A DNA stretch of 64,000 bases, taken from the NCBI GenBank assembly GCA_019914945.1, contig CM034110.1:377001-441000 (forward strand), read 5' to 3'. The stretch comes from Typha latifolia (Eukaryota > Streptophyta > Magnoliopsida > Poales > Typhaceae). Of this stretch, positions 33,519-47,242 are shown in pieces. The position numbers and the translations under genes were made by a program. Each line of letters begins with the position of its first letter. The first letter of the stretch is position 1. The notes under the pieces are model-generated. The model worked only from the letters and a program-made list of their open reading frames with translations, ran no database searches and had not been told where the DNA came from.

Positions 33519-36500
33519 TTAGGCATCTATTCCAGGACCAGGATATGCGGGCAGACTCATTATCCGCTTGTCGACCACAGGACCTCCGACAGTGAAGTGG
33601 TAGAGGCTCTGGAACTCCAAATCTTTTAAGCAAAGAACCTCATGAACTGCATGACAAAAGCGGAAGTTTGTATCTATCATTTGTGTATTTCATAAGAACA
33701 GATATGATTGAAAGTAAAAGTAAAAAAAGAAGAAGAAGAGATTCCCTTCAAATTTTGCACATTCCGTTAGAAATATAAACAGAAAAGAACGATAATATTT
33801 CTGACAGGGTTTATCACTACCAGGTATCTTTTGGAGCAATTGGTGATCAAAACCCACCATGTTTGTGAAGCTTACGCTTTAGATGCTAGAACATAGACTT
33901 GGCGGCCTGATTCTTCGTATTGGTTTTAGTTCATTTACCTTCTCAATACAATGTCAAGTTGAGTAGACAAATTCATCAAAGGTTGAAAGACATAAGCAAA
34001 ACATACATTTTAAGACCGAATGATTAAATTTGTATGAAGTATCTAATTAAATTGAAAGAACAGCTCTTGAAGAGATTTTCCGATAGGGAAGTTTCTTTGG
34101 TGAAAACAGAGGGACTTTCATTATTGGAGACTCGAATAAATATCCAGCAATGCATTATGTTGCTTAGGTTGCATTAATGTCAAAAAACCAAAATTACACT
34201 ATTTCCGAGTCTAATGTGCATGAAATGCTCCTAATACTCTTGGAAGGAGCTTGTTGAGTTGACCGCCTATACCCTATTCTCCTATTTTCTAGCTTCTTTG
34301 TCTGCATTTGTCAAAATGGTGCTTGCCGTTATTATCTGCCGTCATGTTTATTCATCAATAGGAGGTAATCCCACCTATCAGTGAGAACTACATCCAGATG
34401 GAGTTATTGCACAATGTACACCGACAATAACTGAAGAATTAGTTCCTAACACTCAGGATATGAAAGATGATGGTAACTAAAAAAGGATCTAGTTCAAGTA
34501 AAGAGTATCACGAATGTGATGACTTAGCATATGCATTAGCACAGCGGGAGAGAGAAAGAGAGGCTCTACACATAAAAATATAAAACCAATATGTTACAAA
34601 AGCTTGGATCAGGGTGTGGGCATAGGAACTTAAAGCTTTGCTGAACATTGAAGATTGAAGGGAGACTGAGCAATTATATACCAATGAGATAGGGTGCAAG
34701 TGCAATTTTATCAAAACACTTGTAAAGTGTAAACTATGTTGTACAATCTAAAAAATTTATAGGATCAATTCATATTATTTGGAGAAGATTGATATGTGCA
34801 AAGAAATCTGAATTCCATTGAAAGAAGAAGAATTCAGCAATATGCAAAACTCGGTCCGGCGGTGCGAACCGCAACACAAAAATCAACCTAATTCACTTTA
34901 GAAATATAAGTTCAGTACAAACTGATTTGTACTTGGTTCGAATCAATCGATCGTGACTGAACTAAGAAAGTCATCAACTAAATTGGACTGAAATTTTCTT
35001 TTGCTAATTCTCATAATATGTATCAGAGGTGTTTTTCATACTTTATAAAAGAAACCTAGAGACAAAGGGACTTCACTGAACTCAGGGAGATCAAAGTATT
35101 GTATACATGTTCTAGGTTTCCTCATATAGCATGCTTTCTATCAAAGTGTTATGAAAGCTACTTTATATTTCCGAGTGCTTGTTCTACATTAGAAACTGAC
35201 CTAAAACATCGAAGAAACTGAACCATTCATCAATCTACTACAACACTTGTTCAACGAGATAGATCTATAGCTCATGTGCAAACCAAATAGAGGCTTTCTA
35301 TTTTACAGGAATAGTTCATTGCGCAGAATGCACGCAAGAGGTTACATATACACTTAGGCATCGGTGTGTCAAGAGGAACTGTAAGTCTTATTCTTTATCT
35401 TGGTGAAATAGATTTATCCGTTCTGGACAAATTCGTAGTGTTTTTCTCTTAAATAAGAGAGGTTTTTTATATTAAAAATATTGTGTCGTGGTCTTTGCCA
35501 TGTTTTTATTTTTCTCTCTTCTACTAGATTTCGATTTTCATAGTACTTTCATAATCAATTTTTCTAGCCTTAGTAGGATTATGCTTTTCCTTCCATTTAT
35601 TATTATTGTAAGATGCCTTCTCAGATAGACAAGTTTAAAGCACGGATACTGAGGACGACATGGACCTTCAAGCCGCTTGCAATGCCTTGTTTAAATAGAC
35701 TACAAATTACAAAAGGCAAACCTAAAACTTATAGAAAAGACAGATTGAAGACTAAAAATTGAAAGTCAAGTTGATCATTGAAATGGAGCAACTTTACGAA
35801 GAAAAGAAGAAACTTCAACAGGATTTGAATAATTCGTTATCTCTATCTCATAATTTACCTTCCAAAGTAGTTTCCAAAATTGATAAGATTAAAATTTTCG
35901 AAGTTCATATGCATGAACAGGACAAATCTAGGAAAACCCTAGATAAGATAATAAAGGAATTAGAATTTGATTTATTTAAGGCTAATTAATCTCTTATAAA
36001 TTATCTACAAGTTCATTAAAGATCAGATTGAGATAGCAAAGTGACACGTCTACTTTTCAGTTTTCACTTCTTTGATAAGTAAGCAATATTCCAAGCAAAA
36101 GAACAAGATCATATGGAGGTCTATTTCATAATGATTTTTTACTACTGAAGGTCATGTTGACTGAGTGAGTTTTGGATTTATTGTGTTTGGGTCAAATTTG
36201 AAAAATACTTAAAAACACAATTTTTTGCTGATATCAATTTTCAATTCGACTTACAGATTTTATTGGATTGGCTTGTTAAGATGATAAGTAATTTTAAAGC
36301 CAATATGCTATTTTTATGGACTAAAGTTTTAGTTGCTTGGAATTGAATTGAAAATATTTTAAGAAACACTGAGGTTTAACACTTTGTATTAACAAATAAA
36401 AAAATTGTCATTCAAACGGGGTACAAATGGATATGATTGCCTTTGATTGATTACTGATTTCTTCTGAGCAATTCTTCTTTTGACTTTGATGGTTTAGTTG

Positions 36501-39500
36501 CATAAATATTTTGATTACTTTATATCCATATGACTGATTCGGATTTTTGAATTCTATGTTAATTTTTTTATCTGAATATTGGGGAATTCTTAACGTCATT
36601 CAAACAGCCTCCGTTGTATTTTTTGAGTTCTCCCTTCAATGTGGTGTTTCATCTTTACCTTTTATTACTCTTGCTAATTTTTGACAAAAGAAAAAGAATT
36701 TGTTTAAGTGGGAGAAATGATTTTTATTGTTTTACTATGTGATTTGCTTATATTGACAAGATATGTTGAACTTGCTTACATTGACTATGACCTATCATGT
36801 TTGAGCTTTATGAACATAGATCATGTTTCATATTTTGATCATATGCTAAATTGATTAGTCATCTACTTTAGATATGCATTGAATATCTTGAAAAATTGTC
36901 TTGACGATATTGCGTGGATGTGATTGCAATTTATTTCAATGTTTAACAATTTCTACAAATTGTGAATTGCTGAATTTGAAATTACCCCTGCCTGATTTTA
37001 ATTTGAGCTAAATTAATTTGAGGATCAAATTGCAATTTGTCAAATTAGTTTATGTTCCTTACATACTTGCGTTTTACAGGTTACCTAGTGTTTTGATTCC
37101 TTGCAAGAACTTTAGATTTGAAATAAGTCTGTTGACTTTATATTAGGATGATTGTATTTAGAGAATTATGTGGTTTTGTTCTTGATAAGCTGGTTACTCA
37201 TTCATGGTTTTGTTCTTCATGAGATGTTCTATTATATGTCTACATACTACGGGCTGTGTTTAATGCACTAAGAAGGGTGTACGGCCAGCCATATCCCCAA
37301 GAGAGATACAGCTTATGCTTTGAAATAGTTCCATACATGAGTTGTAACAGCAATAGTAATGAAAATAAAGTTTTCAATGTAGTCATTTAATCTATAAAGA
37401 GTAAAATGCTCCCTAGTTGATATTGTTATCGTGGATCTATTAAAAAAGCAGAAAACTTAGAACTAAACATTTAGATAATAATCAGTCAAATATATTGCCT
37501 AAAATACTAGAATCATGGAGGAGAAGTTGCAGCATAAATTATTCCAACAAGACAGGAGTAGCACAAATTGAAGATAAGTAAACGTTGTAGATTAGAGTTG
37601 CTTACCAGCATCATCAAAGTAGCAACCAATTCCAGTAGCAGAAATCCCAACAGCATGTGCTTCGAGGTACAACACTTGACCAAGAACTCCAGCCTCCCAG
37701 AACAACCGTGGATACATCCACGCATTCTTTTCACGCAAAACTGGCTCAAAATGGGCAACCATCCCTAGACTGAAACACCCATCTGAGGCAATATCCTGTA
37801 TTTTGCATCACGGTTAGATCAATAAGAGAAGGATCACGAAGCAAAATAAATATTATACATGCTTTACAATCATCCAGTTTATTCATTCCTCAAAACCAAG
37901 CAACTAATGTTGATAAACTTTAATAAATAACTGCAAATAACTATCTTGCTTTGAGGACCAATCTTGCCACAACTTGGAACATGCATAACCTATTTTTACA
38001 AAAAAAAGTTAAGACTTTAGATTCCTATACAACAAGAAGATGGACAAAATGTGCAAATAATAAGTATAGTTCACTTAGCAACAATGGCATCTGTTAGTCC
38101 AATTGCATCATAGGAAGGAAATAGAACAGTAACGGGAAAAAGCACTGAAACTGTAGCATTCAGCAAAAGAACACAAACAGCACAGAAACATCAAGCCGTC
38201 TACCTCAAATTAAAATTGGATGATGGATCTCCATACCTGATGGCACGACAACTGCTTGGCAAGCTCCTGACAGTCACCTCGAGCAAGCCTATACAGTGGG
38301 AGGCCATCCGGGCACCCATCAGGTTTTGTCCATTCAAACTCCGTCCTCATTGAGCGTCTCAACGCATCAAGATGACCCTCATTCCTCACCAGGAAATACA
38401 AGCCTTTGGGCAAATCCGTGACACTATGTACAAAAAGCACGGCGTGCACTTCGGCGTCCCATGTCAGGACCCTGAAGGGCAACGCATATTGCTTCCCCTG
38501 CTTCTCTCCCGAACCAAGCTCCCCTGACGGCAGGCAATGCAAGAGAATCTGGTAGAAAGTGTCCCTTTGCATAACATGAACTCCGTCCATATCCACTGCG
38601 CTTCGCCGCTTCCTAACAACCTCCCTAATCGTAAAATCCTGATACAATCCCTCTGATATTAATCCACTCTTATGAAATGGATTTATCGAGAACCGCTCAT
38701 CATGGGCTGCCGCCGCCCGTGGCTTCTTGATCGCCTCTGCGGTCCGGTATATGACATCCCAACAGACATGGTCTTTGCTGAGCGAGTTGCGCTTCCCAAG
38801 CCACTCCAAGGAAGGGAACTTCCGCAATGCCGAGCTTAGAGCCGAGTAATCCACGTCCGGCTCGGCGCCAGCCGGGAAGAGGAGTAGCACGCAATCCGGG
38901 TGCTGGGCTTCGATCCATGGGAAATTTCCCCGAATAGGTCGAGAAGGCAATTCGTCCGGCGGCGGCGGGTAGGAATGCCGAACACCGATCATTGCCTCAA
39001 GATCATCGTGCGAGAGCCCGTCGAGGAGGCGCGCGTCCCATCCGAGCGCCGCGGCGGAGATCGCGACCGCGGCGATCGCGTGGCCGACGTCGTAGTTGCA
39101 GTAGCGGAGGGCTCGCTCGCCGTACTTCCACGCCTCGCGCCAGAAGACGGAGGAAAGGGAGAGGAGGAGCAACGACGGCGGGGGGAGGAGGGAGGAGGGA
39201 AGGGAGGCGCGGATCTCGAGGGAATGATCTTTGGGGGAGTAATGGGCGATGAACGGGGAAGCGAACGGGGAGCCTTGCAGCGGCGAAAGGGAGATGACGT
39301 GGGCTTCGGTGGGGTGGAGGTTGCCGCTGCTAGGGTTCACACGGAGGGACCACGTCGACAGGCCGGTCGTCTTCCATGCGGAGAGGGAGAGCGAGTCGTA
39401 GAGGAGGCGGGAGAGAGAGGAGACAGAGAGAGGAGAAGGGGGAGAAGGGAAGCAGGAGGACGAGAAGAGGGAGTGGTAATTGGGGGAGTCATGGGGAAGT

Positions 39501-39796
39501 AATTGGGGATGGGGAAGGGAGAGGGAAGGGGAGGAGAGGAAGCGGAGGAAGGGGTTCGGTTGGTTGGCCCAGTCGAGGCCGCGTGGGCCCCGGGCGTAGC
39601 CGGAGGAGAGGGAGTGCTTGGTGCGGTTGTGGTAGTTAATGGCCTGGTCCTCTTGCTGGGTATCCGGGGTTAGCGTAGGGGCAGTTGAGTGCATGGCCCG
39701 GAGACTCTTAGTAGTAGATGTCGGTGGTGGTGTGGGTAATCGCCGGCACCTTAGCGGGAAGCGGGGAAGAGAGTTGGGAAGGAAGAGATACGACAT
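33519..39796 (-). CDS. Double-domain nitroreductase / SagB-type dehydrogenase-like protein, three exons
   Basis: Exons on the minus strand: 39796-38237, 37795-37606 and 33646-33519 (TAA); phases 0 and 1 fit and all junctions are GT-AG, giving 625 residues. Two nitroreductase-like halves are visible. Half one has SLRVNPSSGNLHPTEA (about residues 150-165), the flavin-site word of SagB-type enzymes, and a helix around CNYDVGHAIAAVAISAAALGW. Half two starts near RRSAVDMD and has LEAHAVGISATGIGCYFDDA in exon 2, and the gene ends FTVGGPVVDKRIMSLPAYPG. The fold binds FMN and uses NAD(P)H, but the substrate is unknown. The Ser/Pro/Arg-rich first ~35 residues suggest an organelle transit peptide (inference). 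Exon 1 is very GC-rich, the rest not. The second intron is 3.96 kb. Confidence 0.88.
33647..37605 (-). other. Second intron of the nitroreductase-like gene
   Basis: About 4 kb, AT-rich. A 76-codon open frame at 35,759-35,989 (+) encodes a Lys/Glu-rich coiled-coil-like peptide that could be a retroelement gag scrap, but nothing adjoining supports that. No further exon was seen. Confidence 0.55.
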
Positions 39797-40189
39797 TAAA
39801 TAAAGTTGTGTGTATAGTCGGTGGAGGAATGGTCAATGGGGCAAAAGCCAGATAGGGTGGAGACCGTTATGCGGTTAGCACTAGCAGTAAGACGGCTCAT
39901 CTCGCCCGATAGCCCGAAACCCAGCCCAAGCCCGAACTGGACCCGATCCGTCACCAAAAGCACGACCGGCCCCGGCCCTGATTGGTACATGGTAATAGTA
40001 GAGGCTCAGGGTGGACCATGCTCCATAGCTTTCCTAGCTTCCAATTTCCAAAATCACCTTTTTTTTTTTTCATTGAAACTTTTAAAAAAAAAAAACTATT
40101 AATCTCAAACAAATATTAACCCAACAAATATTTAAAATACATGTTATAATATAAGACCTCCAACAAACAACCAAAGTATAACCAGTAAA
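39797..40189. other. 5' flank of the nitroreductase-like gene
   Basis: Presumed promoter and leader on the minus strand; GC-rich up to about 40,020, then AT-rich. No confident TATA box. Alternating GCCC-rich words at 39,900-39,980 are not clearly a transposon. Confidence 0.4.
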
Positions 40190-41404
40190 ATCTTAACAAG
40201 CAACATACCCCTCCACAATCAGTATCAAGTAGTAAAAACTAACACAAACAAAATAGGAACAAAAACTAAATGTCTCGGCAAGCTCAATCCTCCAGAGTGA
40301 GCTGCTTGAGTTATTCGGTGAGCTCTCTTCATAACTTCCTCCCCTTGAATCCATGCTCATCACAAAAAATTTTGTAGTTATGCTCCAACAAAATACTCCC
40401 CAAAATAGAGAGAGATCAACAAACACTTTAACTTTCTAGCCTTCACTTTAATATTATTCAAAGCAAACAAATTCCTTAGATGCTTGATATTGCTCTTAAT
40501 TCCATAAGTTTTTTTTTTATTTTACAAATAGTTCTCTGCATATAACCACAGATTTGAAATAGGTGCTCCACTGATTCACTCTATAAACAAAAACAAAAAA
40601 ATACAACTCGCATTACCAGACTACCCTTTCCTCAGCAAATTATATCTAATTAGAAGTTTATTGTTACAAGCTAACAATAAAATTGCCCTAACTTTTAAAT
40701 AAACTTTCAGTTTTCATATCTTGTGCAAGCCTTTAGATTTAATTCATCCATCATTAAGAAATATGTGTAGTGATTTTGCTGTAAAGATACATTTTTTTTT
40801 TCTCAAATCTCCAACTAGTTTTATCCACTTCATTGTTTATCTATGCATGACTACTGCTAATCAAATTAATCATATATTATTCTTCTGTTATTAACTGATC
40901 AATTAAACTTTTAAGGCACTACAGACACCATCTCTAACAATCCAACACCTTCTGATCCCAAGCAATATCAAAAAGCGTAAGAAAACTCTTAGTAAGAGAG
41001 CCATCTCCAACAAATCTATCAGTTTAGAATTTTACCCTCTTACTATTATGCACATTAATTCCACTGTAGACTAGCTTTGAAATATATCCATTTTGTAGAA
41101 TCCCTCTCCAAAATGGAGACATTCTAGAGGAATTTATTAATTTAAAAGATTTTAACTTAACTTTCTTATAATACTTCTACGCCGCAATCGAGGACCGCAT
41201 CTGATTATTAAAATTAAATAATCTCCACCATAACAATTGACACTTGCACCTGATTATTAGAATTAAGTAATGTCCACCACTATTCTGCTAATAAGACATT
41301 ATTTTAATTCCTTTAGGTTAAGAATTCTCATACCACCATACTCCTTCCTCATACATATTTTATTCCAATCGAGCAACCACAGCCCTTTTTTTCTTCTTGG
41401 GTAG
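40190..41404 (-). mobile_element. 3' half of a LINE (L1-type), split from its RT by a Ty3/gypsy insertion
   Basis: On the minus strand, broken frames read NKICMRKEYGGMRILNL, then KLKVYLKVRAILLLACNNKL, then ESVEHLFQICGYMQRT. These match the C-terminal region of plant LINE ORF2, where WxKVCxPKxxGGLGIRNL is followed by the zinc-binding RVT domain. The matching RT part is at 48,463-48,705, on the far side of the Ty3/gypsy element and in the same orientation and correct order. Confidence 0.75.
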
Positions 41405-42240
41405 TGATACGATTCGATCCATATTGGCTCCACGCGTGGCATTGGATTCATTGGGATGAGCTTATTTATTTAGTTGAGTTTGTTAAAAGGAATACAAATA
41501 TTTTTTGCCGGGGCGCGTTCAAACGTAGGGATCGCGTTCGAACAGTGATGCGAACGCCTACAAACGTTCGCAAAAACAGAGAATGCAAATTGCGTGTTCA
41601 AACGAAATCGAGCCGTTCGAATGTCTACATACGTTTGTATTGACGGAGAACGGAAATTTCGTGTTTGAACGTGATCGAGCGCATTCGAACGCACCTCTGC
41701 GAAAGTATAGGTTTTGTTACGGTTTGTTAGGGTTGTTTAGAGTTGTTTAACTCAGTTGATGAGTTCTTAAGGTGAGCCTCTATAAATATATGGAGGAAAC
41801 TCTAATTGGAGTTTATCTTGATAATTGAATTGGCATTAGCCTTTATCTCCTTCTCAACTTATCTCTAGCCATTGGCGCCCTCTCTCATCTCCCTTCTTCC
41901 ACCGCTCAAGTCTTTGGTCGACCTCTTCCAACTTCTAACCACCCTCTTCTACATCAACTTCTCCCCCTTCACACCAAAAAGTAAACCTAGCATTCATCTA
42001 GCCATTGGAGGGCTATCACGCTAGGATTTAAATAACCTTCGGCCACTGTTGGGTCAATACTTGAGATCTAACCGTCCGAATCTTGTGATCTTGGATTCAT
42101 TGGAAAGTTCTCTCCAAGAACAATAACATATCCAAATTTCAAGAGAATTCGTCAATTAGATTGTTTGCAGATCCCCTTGGAAGTTACGAGCTTTATCGAG
42201 TTCAGAATCGTTGCGGATCATATTAGGCCGGTTCGTAACA
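41405..42240 (+). repeat. 5' LTR of the second Ty3/gypsy element
   Basis: TGATACGATTCG to GGTTCGTAACA, 836 bp, immediately followed by the primer-binding site. Contains the TTCGAA-rich block at about 41,515-41,700. Confidence 0.93.
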
Positions 42241-42242
42241 AC

Positions 42243-42254
42243 TGGTATCAGAGC
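42243..42254 (+). other. Primer-binding site TGGTATCAGAGC
   Basis: Perfect match to the 12 bases usually complementary to initiator Met-tRNA, two bases inside the LTR. Confidence 0.95.
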
Positions 42255-42273
42255 TAACGTTTCTCGGACCGTC

Positions 42274-45200
42274 ATGGCTACAACAAGATCAAAGGTGGCT
42301 AAGCAAGTAAGCAATCAAGGCTTAGAGACGAACTACATGGCTACGTCAAGATCTCCATCCCCTTTGAGTGCACGAGGGAGGACAGAGGAACCTCCTGATC
42401 TCGCGCAAACCCTAGCGCTTATGATGCAAACAATGTTGGAGATGAAGGCCACCCTTACTGACATAAACTATCATCTTAGGCGTACCCTTAATCGACATCG
42501 AGGACATGAAGAATGCCCCTTATCTAGAGAAGGGAACTGACGAGGACCGATCCTAGAGGCACCGTAGCAACAACACGACAAATCGCATGGGCGCCGTACT
42601 ATCTTACCTCCCTTGCACCTGAGGGAACCTATGGCCCCACATCGAGAGAAGTAGCCTTAGGATGAGTGGGAGGAGCCCCCACATCAACCAAGGGTCCGAC
42701 AACAAGAGCCGTTCCACCAAGGACGCGAGAATGGACGCGACCAAATGTTACATCCTCGCATCATTTGAGTTGAATTTCCTAAATTCAGCGATAGTGACCC
42801 ATTGTATTGGATTTATAGGGTGGAGTAATTCTTCACTTATCAAGAGATACCTAATCACCAAAAGGTGCTTCTGGCCTCATTCCACCTTGAAGACGTAGAG
42901 GTGAGATGGTATCAAGCAACGCATCGTGCATGCCCCTTCGCCACTTGGGAGGAGTTCGTCGACGTGCTTTGTGTGCGTATCATACCTTACGACTATGAAG
43001 ACTTCCAAGCCACCTTGACAAAACTAACCAAAAAGGCTTCTATAAGAGCCTATCAAGAGGAGTTCGAAAGAATCAACAATAGAGTCCACGGGTGGTCGGA
43101 CTCAGCCCTCAAAAGTACTTTCATCTCCGGGCTTCGTCGAGATATTCAAGCGAAAGTTAAGGCGTCTCATCCTACTACCTTATTGGAATCCTTCTGAGCG
43201 GCTCAAATGATGGAAGAAAAGATAAAGGAGTTGAAGGCTACTCATCGTCCCACATGGAGCACTACTGACCCGCGTGTTAACCCTAGACCACCGGTCTTGG
43301 GTGTGGCATGTTTAGGGTGGGTTCGGCCAAACCTCAATCGGCCACCCCCACCACGGACAGGCCCTGACCCTAGGGGACAGCCACAGGTGATGTGACGATG
43401 CCTCACACTAGCGGAGGTCAAAGATCGGCGCTCGAAGGGTTTATGCTTCTATTACGATGAGCGCTTCACATCGGGCCACAAATGTGCCAAATAGCTCGCG
43501 ATCATGATGCTCATGGAAGAGATGATAGAGGGTGATCCTATTGAAGATCTTGAGGAGTAGCAAGAGGAACAAGTGGACCACATCGAAGATGACAAATCGC
43601 TTAAAGTTCAAGCCGAACTCTCCTTTCATTCTCTTGCCGATGAGTTAACTCCAAAAACTCTTTGGGTTGAAGGTATGATCAAGAAGAAAAAAATCATAAT
43701 TCTTATTGATTCAAGAAGCATCCACAATTTTGTGAATTTAAGGATGGTGAGGCAATTGGGATTAGAGTCGGAGCCTTCTAACGGCTTTGATGTGATCATC
43801 GGAGATGGCATCATGTTGAGAACGAAGGGCATATGCCATAGGGTTCAACTGTAAATTCAGGACCACGTCTTCCGAATTGATTTTTATTCATTGGCTCTAC
43901 GAGGAGCTGATTTAGTGCTTGAGGTGCAATGGCTTCGGAATCTTGGACCGGTCACCTTTAACTTCACCACCATGGCGATGGAGTTCAGTCATGAAGGCCA
44001 ACCGATCTAGTTATTGGCTGCATCAAACATGGAAACAATAGGGGCACTGTAGTCCCTAGAGGGGTTGCCGAAACCGGGTGCCGCGGGTTCCTTATGCAAC
44101 TCATCGAAGGGGCCAAAGACGTGGATGATCTAGCACACTTACCAGATGATTTAAAGGCTGTTTTGCAAGAATTTAAAGATGTGTTCCAGTAGCCACATGG
44201 ATTGCCACCACCTAGGGTGCAAGAACATCACATCGAGATTATGCCTGGGGCGGGTCTAGCAAATGTGAGGCCATACCGTTATCCATTCATCCAAAAGGAT
44301 ACTATAACAAAGATGGTCCAAGAGTGTTGTCCAACGGAGTGATAAGACCAAGTCGAAGCTCCTATTCTTCATCGATTTTACTCGTGCGGAAGAAAGATGA
44401 TTCGTGGTAGTTTTGTGTAGACTATCAAGCTCTCAATTCCATCACCGTCAAAGACCGGTACCCCATACCGGTGATTGAAGAGTTATTGGATGAATTGGCA
44501 GGTGCATGCTACTTCTCAAAGCTAGATTTGAGGGTTGAGTATGGGCACTACGAGTTCCTCGTTATGCCTTTTGGTTTTACCAATGCTCCCGCCACTCTTT
44601 TGATGATATATTGGTATACAGCCGTACATGGGAAGAGCATTTAGGACATCTTCGGACGGTACTTGACCTATTGTGGCAACATGAGTTGAAAGCAAAGGAC
44701 TCTAAGAGTTTATGGGGGCAACAAAGGGCTGACTAGATGGGCCACATCATATCTAAAGATGGCGTGGAAGCTGACCCTAAGAAGATCTAAAGCATGGTGG
44801 ATTGGCCGCTGCCAAAGACTACCAAGGAGCTATTTTGTTTCCTCGATTTAACCGACTACTATTGCCGGTTTGTGGCGAACTATGGCAAGATTGCGGCTCC
44901 CCTCACGGCCTTGCTGCAGAAGGGTGTATTCTCATGGACGGACAAAGCAAGGGAAGCATTTGAAGCCTTAAAGAAGGCGATTATCTCAGTCTCGGTCCTT
45001 GCTTTAACAGATTTTACCAAACCGTTCACCATTGAGTGCGACGCATCCGGAATTGGTGTGGGGGGTGTTTTAATGCAAGAAGGCAGACCCGTGGCCTACA
45101 TGAGCAAGGCTCTTTCTGAGCAATCACAATTGCTATCTATCTATGAAAGAGAGATGTTCGCCATCATTCATGCTATCACCAAGTGGAGGTCTTATCTCAT

Positions 45201-47190
45201 CGGGCGACGCTTCACGATCCGCACTGATCAAAGGAGTTTGCCATAGTTTCTTAGGCAACGCATACACACACCAGCCTAGCAAAGGTGGGTGTCTAAGCTA
45301 CTTGGATATGACTATGATTTAGTGTATAAAAAGGGGACCGAAAATAGCACAGCCGACGCCTTATCTAGGTGCTCGAATCCAGCTGAGTTGGCGGCGATTT
45401 CAACGTCGATTTTTCCTTTTTTTTCTAGCAGCTGCGGAAGGCCTACGAGAATGACCCGGACACCATGAAGATGATGGATGACCTTGCTGCAGATCCCAGC
45501 TGTATATAAGGAGTGGTGGTGAAGGATGGACTCTTGGTGGACAAGGGCAAGATCATAGTTCCAGTTGACCATCACTTGCGCTTGGAATTAATGCGTCACA
45601 TTCATGACTCCCCCATGGCTAGATATGAAGGGGTGTTTTTTTTTATCATTCATGAGCCCGAAGGCTAGATATGGGCTGAATAAAGGGCCAGCCTTCCCTA
45701 GATACAGAGGCACTGAGGCTCCACCGAGCTTTTAGCTGCTTAGTTTAGGCTTCAAGCCATATGCGTTGCTGAACAATTGCTCCAAACCAAACGCTGCCGA
45801 GCCATTGCGTTGCCAAGCTACCGCACTATCGAGCCATCAACTGAATCAAGTTAAGCTACCAAACTACCAACTACCAAATAATTTCTCCATAATATGTTTG
45901 GGGTTGGAGTTGAACTCATGACCTCCTTGGTCATGAGTAAGGTACCTACCAACTCTACTAAAATTAGTTGGCGACATGAAGGGGTGTTGCGCACCTACAA
46001 ACGGTTGAGTTAGAATTGCACATGGGATAGGATGAAGAAAGATGTACAGGCCCATGTCAAGACTTGTGAAGTGTGCCAAAGAGCAAAGACGGAGTCGACA
46101 AAACCTACTGGATTGCTTCAACTGCTTCCGATTCCAATAAAACTTTGAGAGGATGTCGCCATGGATTTTATCGACGGTCTACCCAAGGCCAAAAGACATT
46201 CAATGCTATTGGTAGTGGTAGATCGCCTCAGCAAGTATGCATATTTTTCAGCTTTAGTGCATCCTTACACGGCAAAGAAGGTCGCGGAGGTTTATATGCG
46301 CGACATGGCCAAGACGCATGGTATGCCAAAATCGATTGTATCTGATCGTAATTTTATATTTATGAGTCAATTTTGACAAATTCTTTGCACTCCAAGAGAC
46401 TACCTTTCAGATGAGTTTAGCCTATCATTGTCAAACGGACGGCCAATTCGAGGTGCTGAACCATTGCTTAGAACTGTACTTTAGGTGCTTTATTGGCAAG
46501 CACCACGATAGTGGATATCTTATTTGCCATGAGCTGAGTGGTCAAACAATACGGCTTTTCATTTGGCCATTGGCATGACCCCATTCGAGGTCGTCTATGG
46601 GCAGCCACCTCCGACCTTGCAAATATACTTGCTATCGGCCTAAGCTGACCAAACTAAGGTGTTTGCAGTTTTGCAAGATCGTGATGAGGTGTTGAGGAGA
46701 CTCAAGATGCACTTAGCGGTTGCTCAAAATAGGATAAAGCAAGTCTATGATCGAAGGCACCAAGAGAGATCCTTTTCGATTGGGGACTAGGTCTATATCA
46801 AGCTCCAACCATATCGGTAAAGCTTTAGACCCATTCCCAATTAAAAGTTGGCTCCAAGATTTTATGGACCGTACCAGGTGATCGAGAGGATTGGGCCTGT
46901 GGCATACCACCTAGACTTACCTATGGAGGCGCGGATACACCTAGTATTTCACGTCTCAAGCCTCAAGGCTCGAGTTCCCCCCTACCGAGCCCATTGGAGT
47001 TGTTCCACCCGAGCCAGCGATGACTAAAACTGATGAGTCCGATTCTGAACCGAGTACTCCAATTTCAATTCGGATCCTAGCTCGTCGACGCACTCGAGTC
47101 CAAGATAAGTGGGTGGCTGAAATTTTGGTAGAGTGGCAAGGACGCACAGTGTACGAGGTGACTTGGATGCCTAAAGCCAATTTCATGGAC
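42274..47190 (+). pseudogene. Broken Gag-Pol polyprotein of the second Ty3/gypsy element
   Basis: Gag starts at 42,274 (MATTRSKVAKQ). The capsid region lies at 42,865-43,197 (FHLEDVEVRWYQATH) and the finger near 43,440-43,490, with one Cys lost (FYYDERFTSGHKC). Protease at 43,573-43,854 reads LIDSRS instead of DSGS. RT around 44,390-44,780 has an internal deletion before the catalytic DD; RNase H is at 44,794-45,246 (IECDAS). Integrase runs from the zinc finger (CEVCQRAKT, about 46,065) through the core (AMDFIDGLPKAKRHS, VVVDRLSKYAYF) to a chromodomain-type end at 47,080-47,190 (WLVEWQG-like). There are many stops. A SINE interrupts it just before the integrase zinc finger. Confidence 0.88.
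45638..45972 (-). mobile_element. tRNA-derived SINE inserted in the integrase region
   Basis: Flanked by a 16-bp direct repeat, GATATGAAGGGGTGTT (45,622-45,637) and GACATGAAGGGGTGTT (45,973-45,988), with one mismatch. The minus strand starts close to TAGTAGAGTTGGTAGG (box A-like) and has GAGTTCAACTCC (box B-like) about 40 bases later. It ends in a poly(A), seen as T-run 45,636-45,644 on the plus strand. Length, pol III boxes, tail and long target duplication all fit a SINE. Confidence 0.88.
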
Positions 47191-47242
47191 CGATAGCCCG
47201 AGTTAACACCTTGAGGGCAAGGTGAACAAAAGCATGGTGGAG

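Noticed and set aside
35759..35989. 76-codon Lys/Glu-rich open frame
   Set aside because: Coiled-coil-like, but no start context, splice support or neighbouring retroelement motifs.
38900..39502. 200-codon open frame on the plus strand
   Set aside because: Antisense shadow of the GC-rich first exon of the nitroreductase-like gene; Arg/Gly-rich with no family likeness.
39895..39985. GCCC-rich words like those of the hAT MITE family
   Set aside because: No ends, no alignable order of words; probably just GC-rich gene 5' flank.
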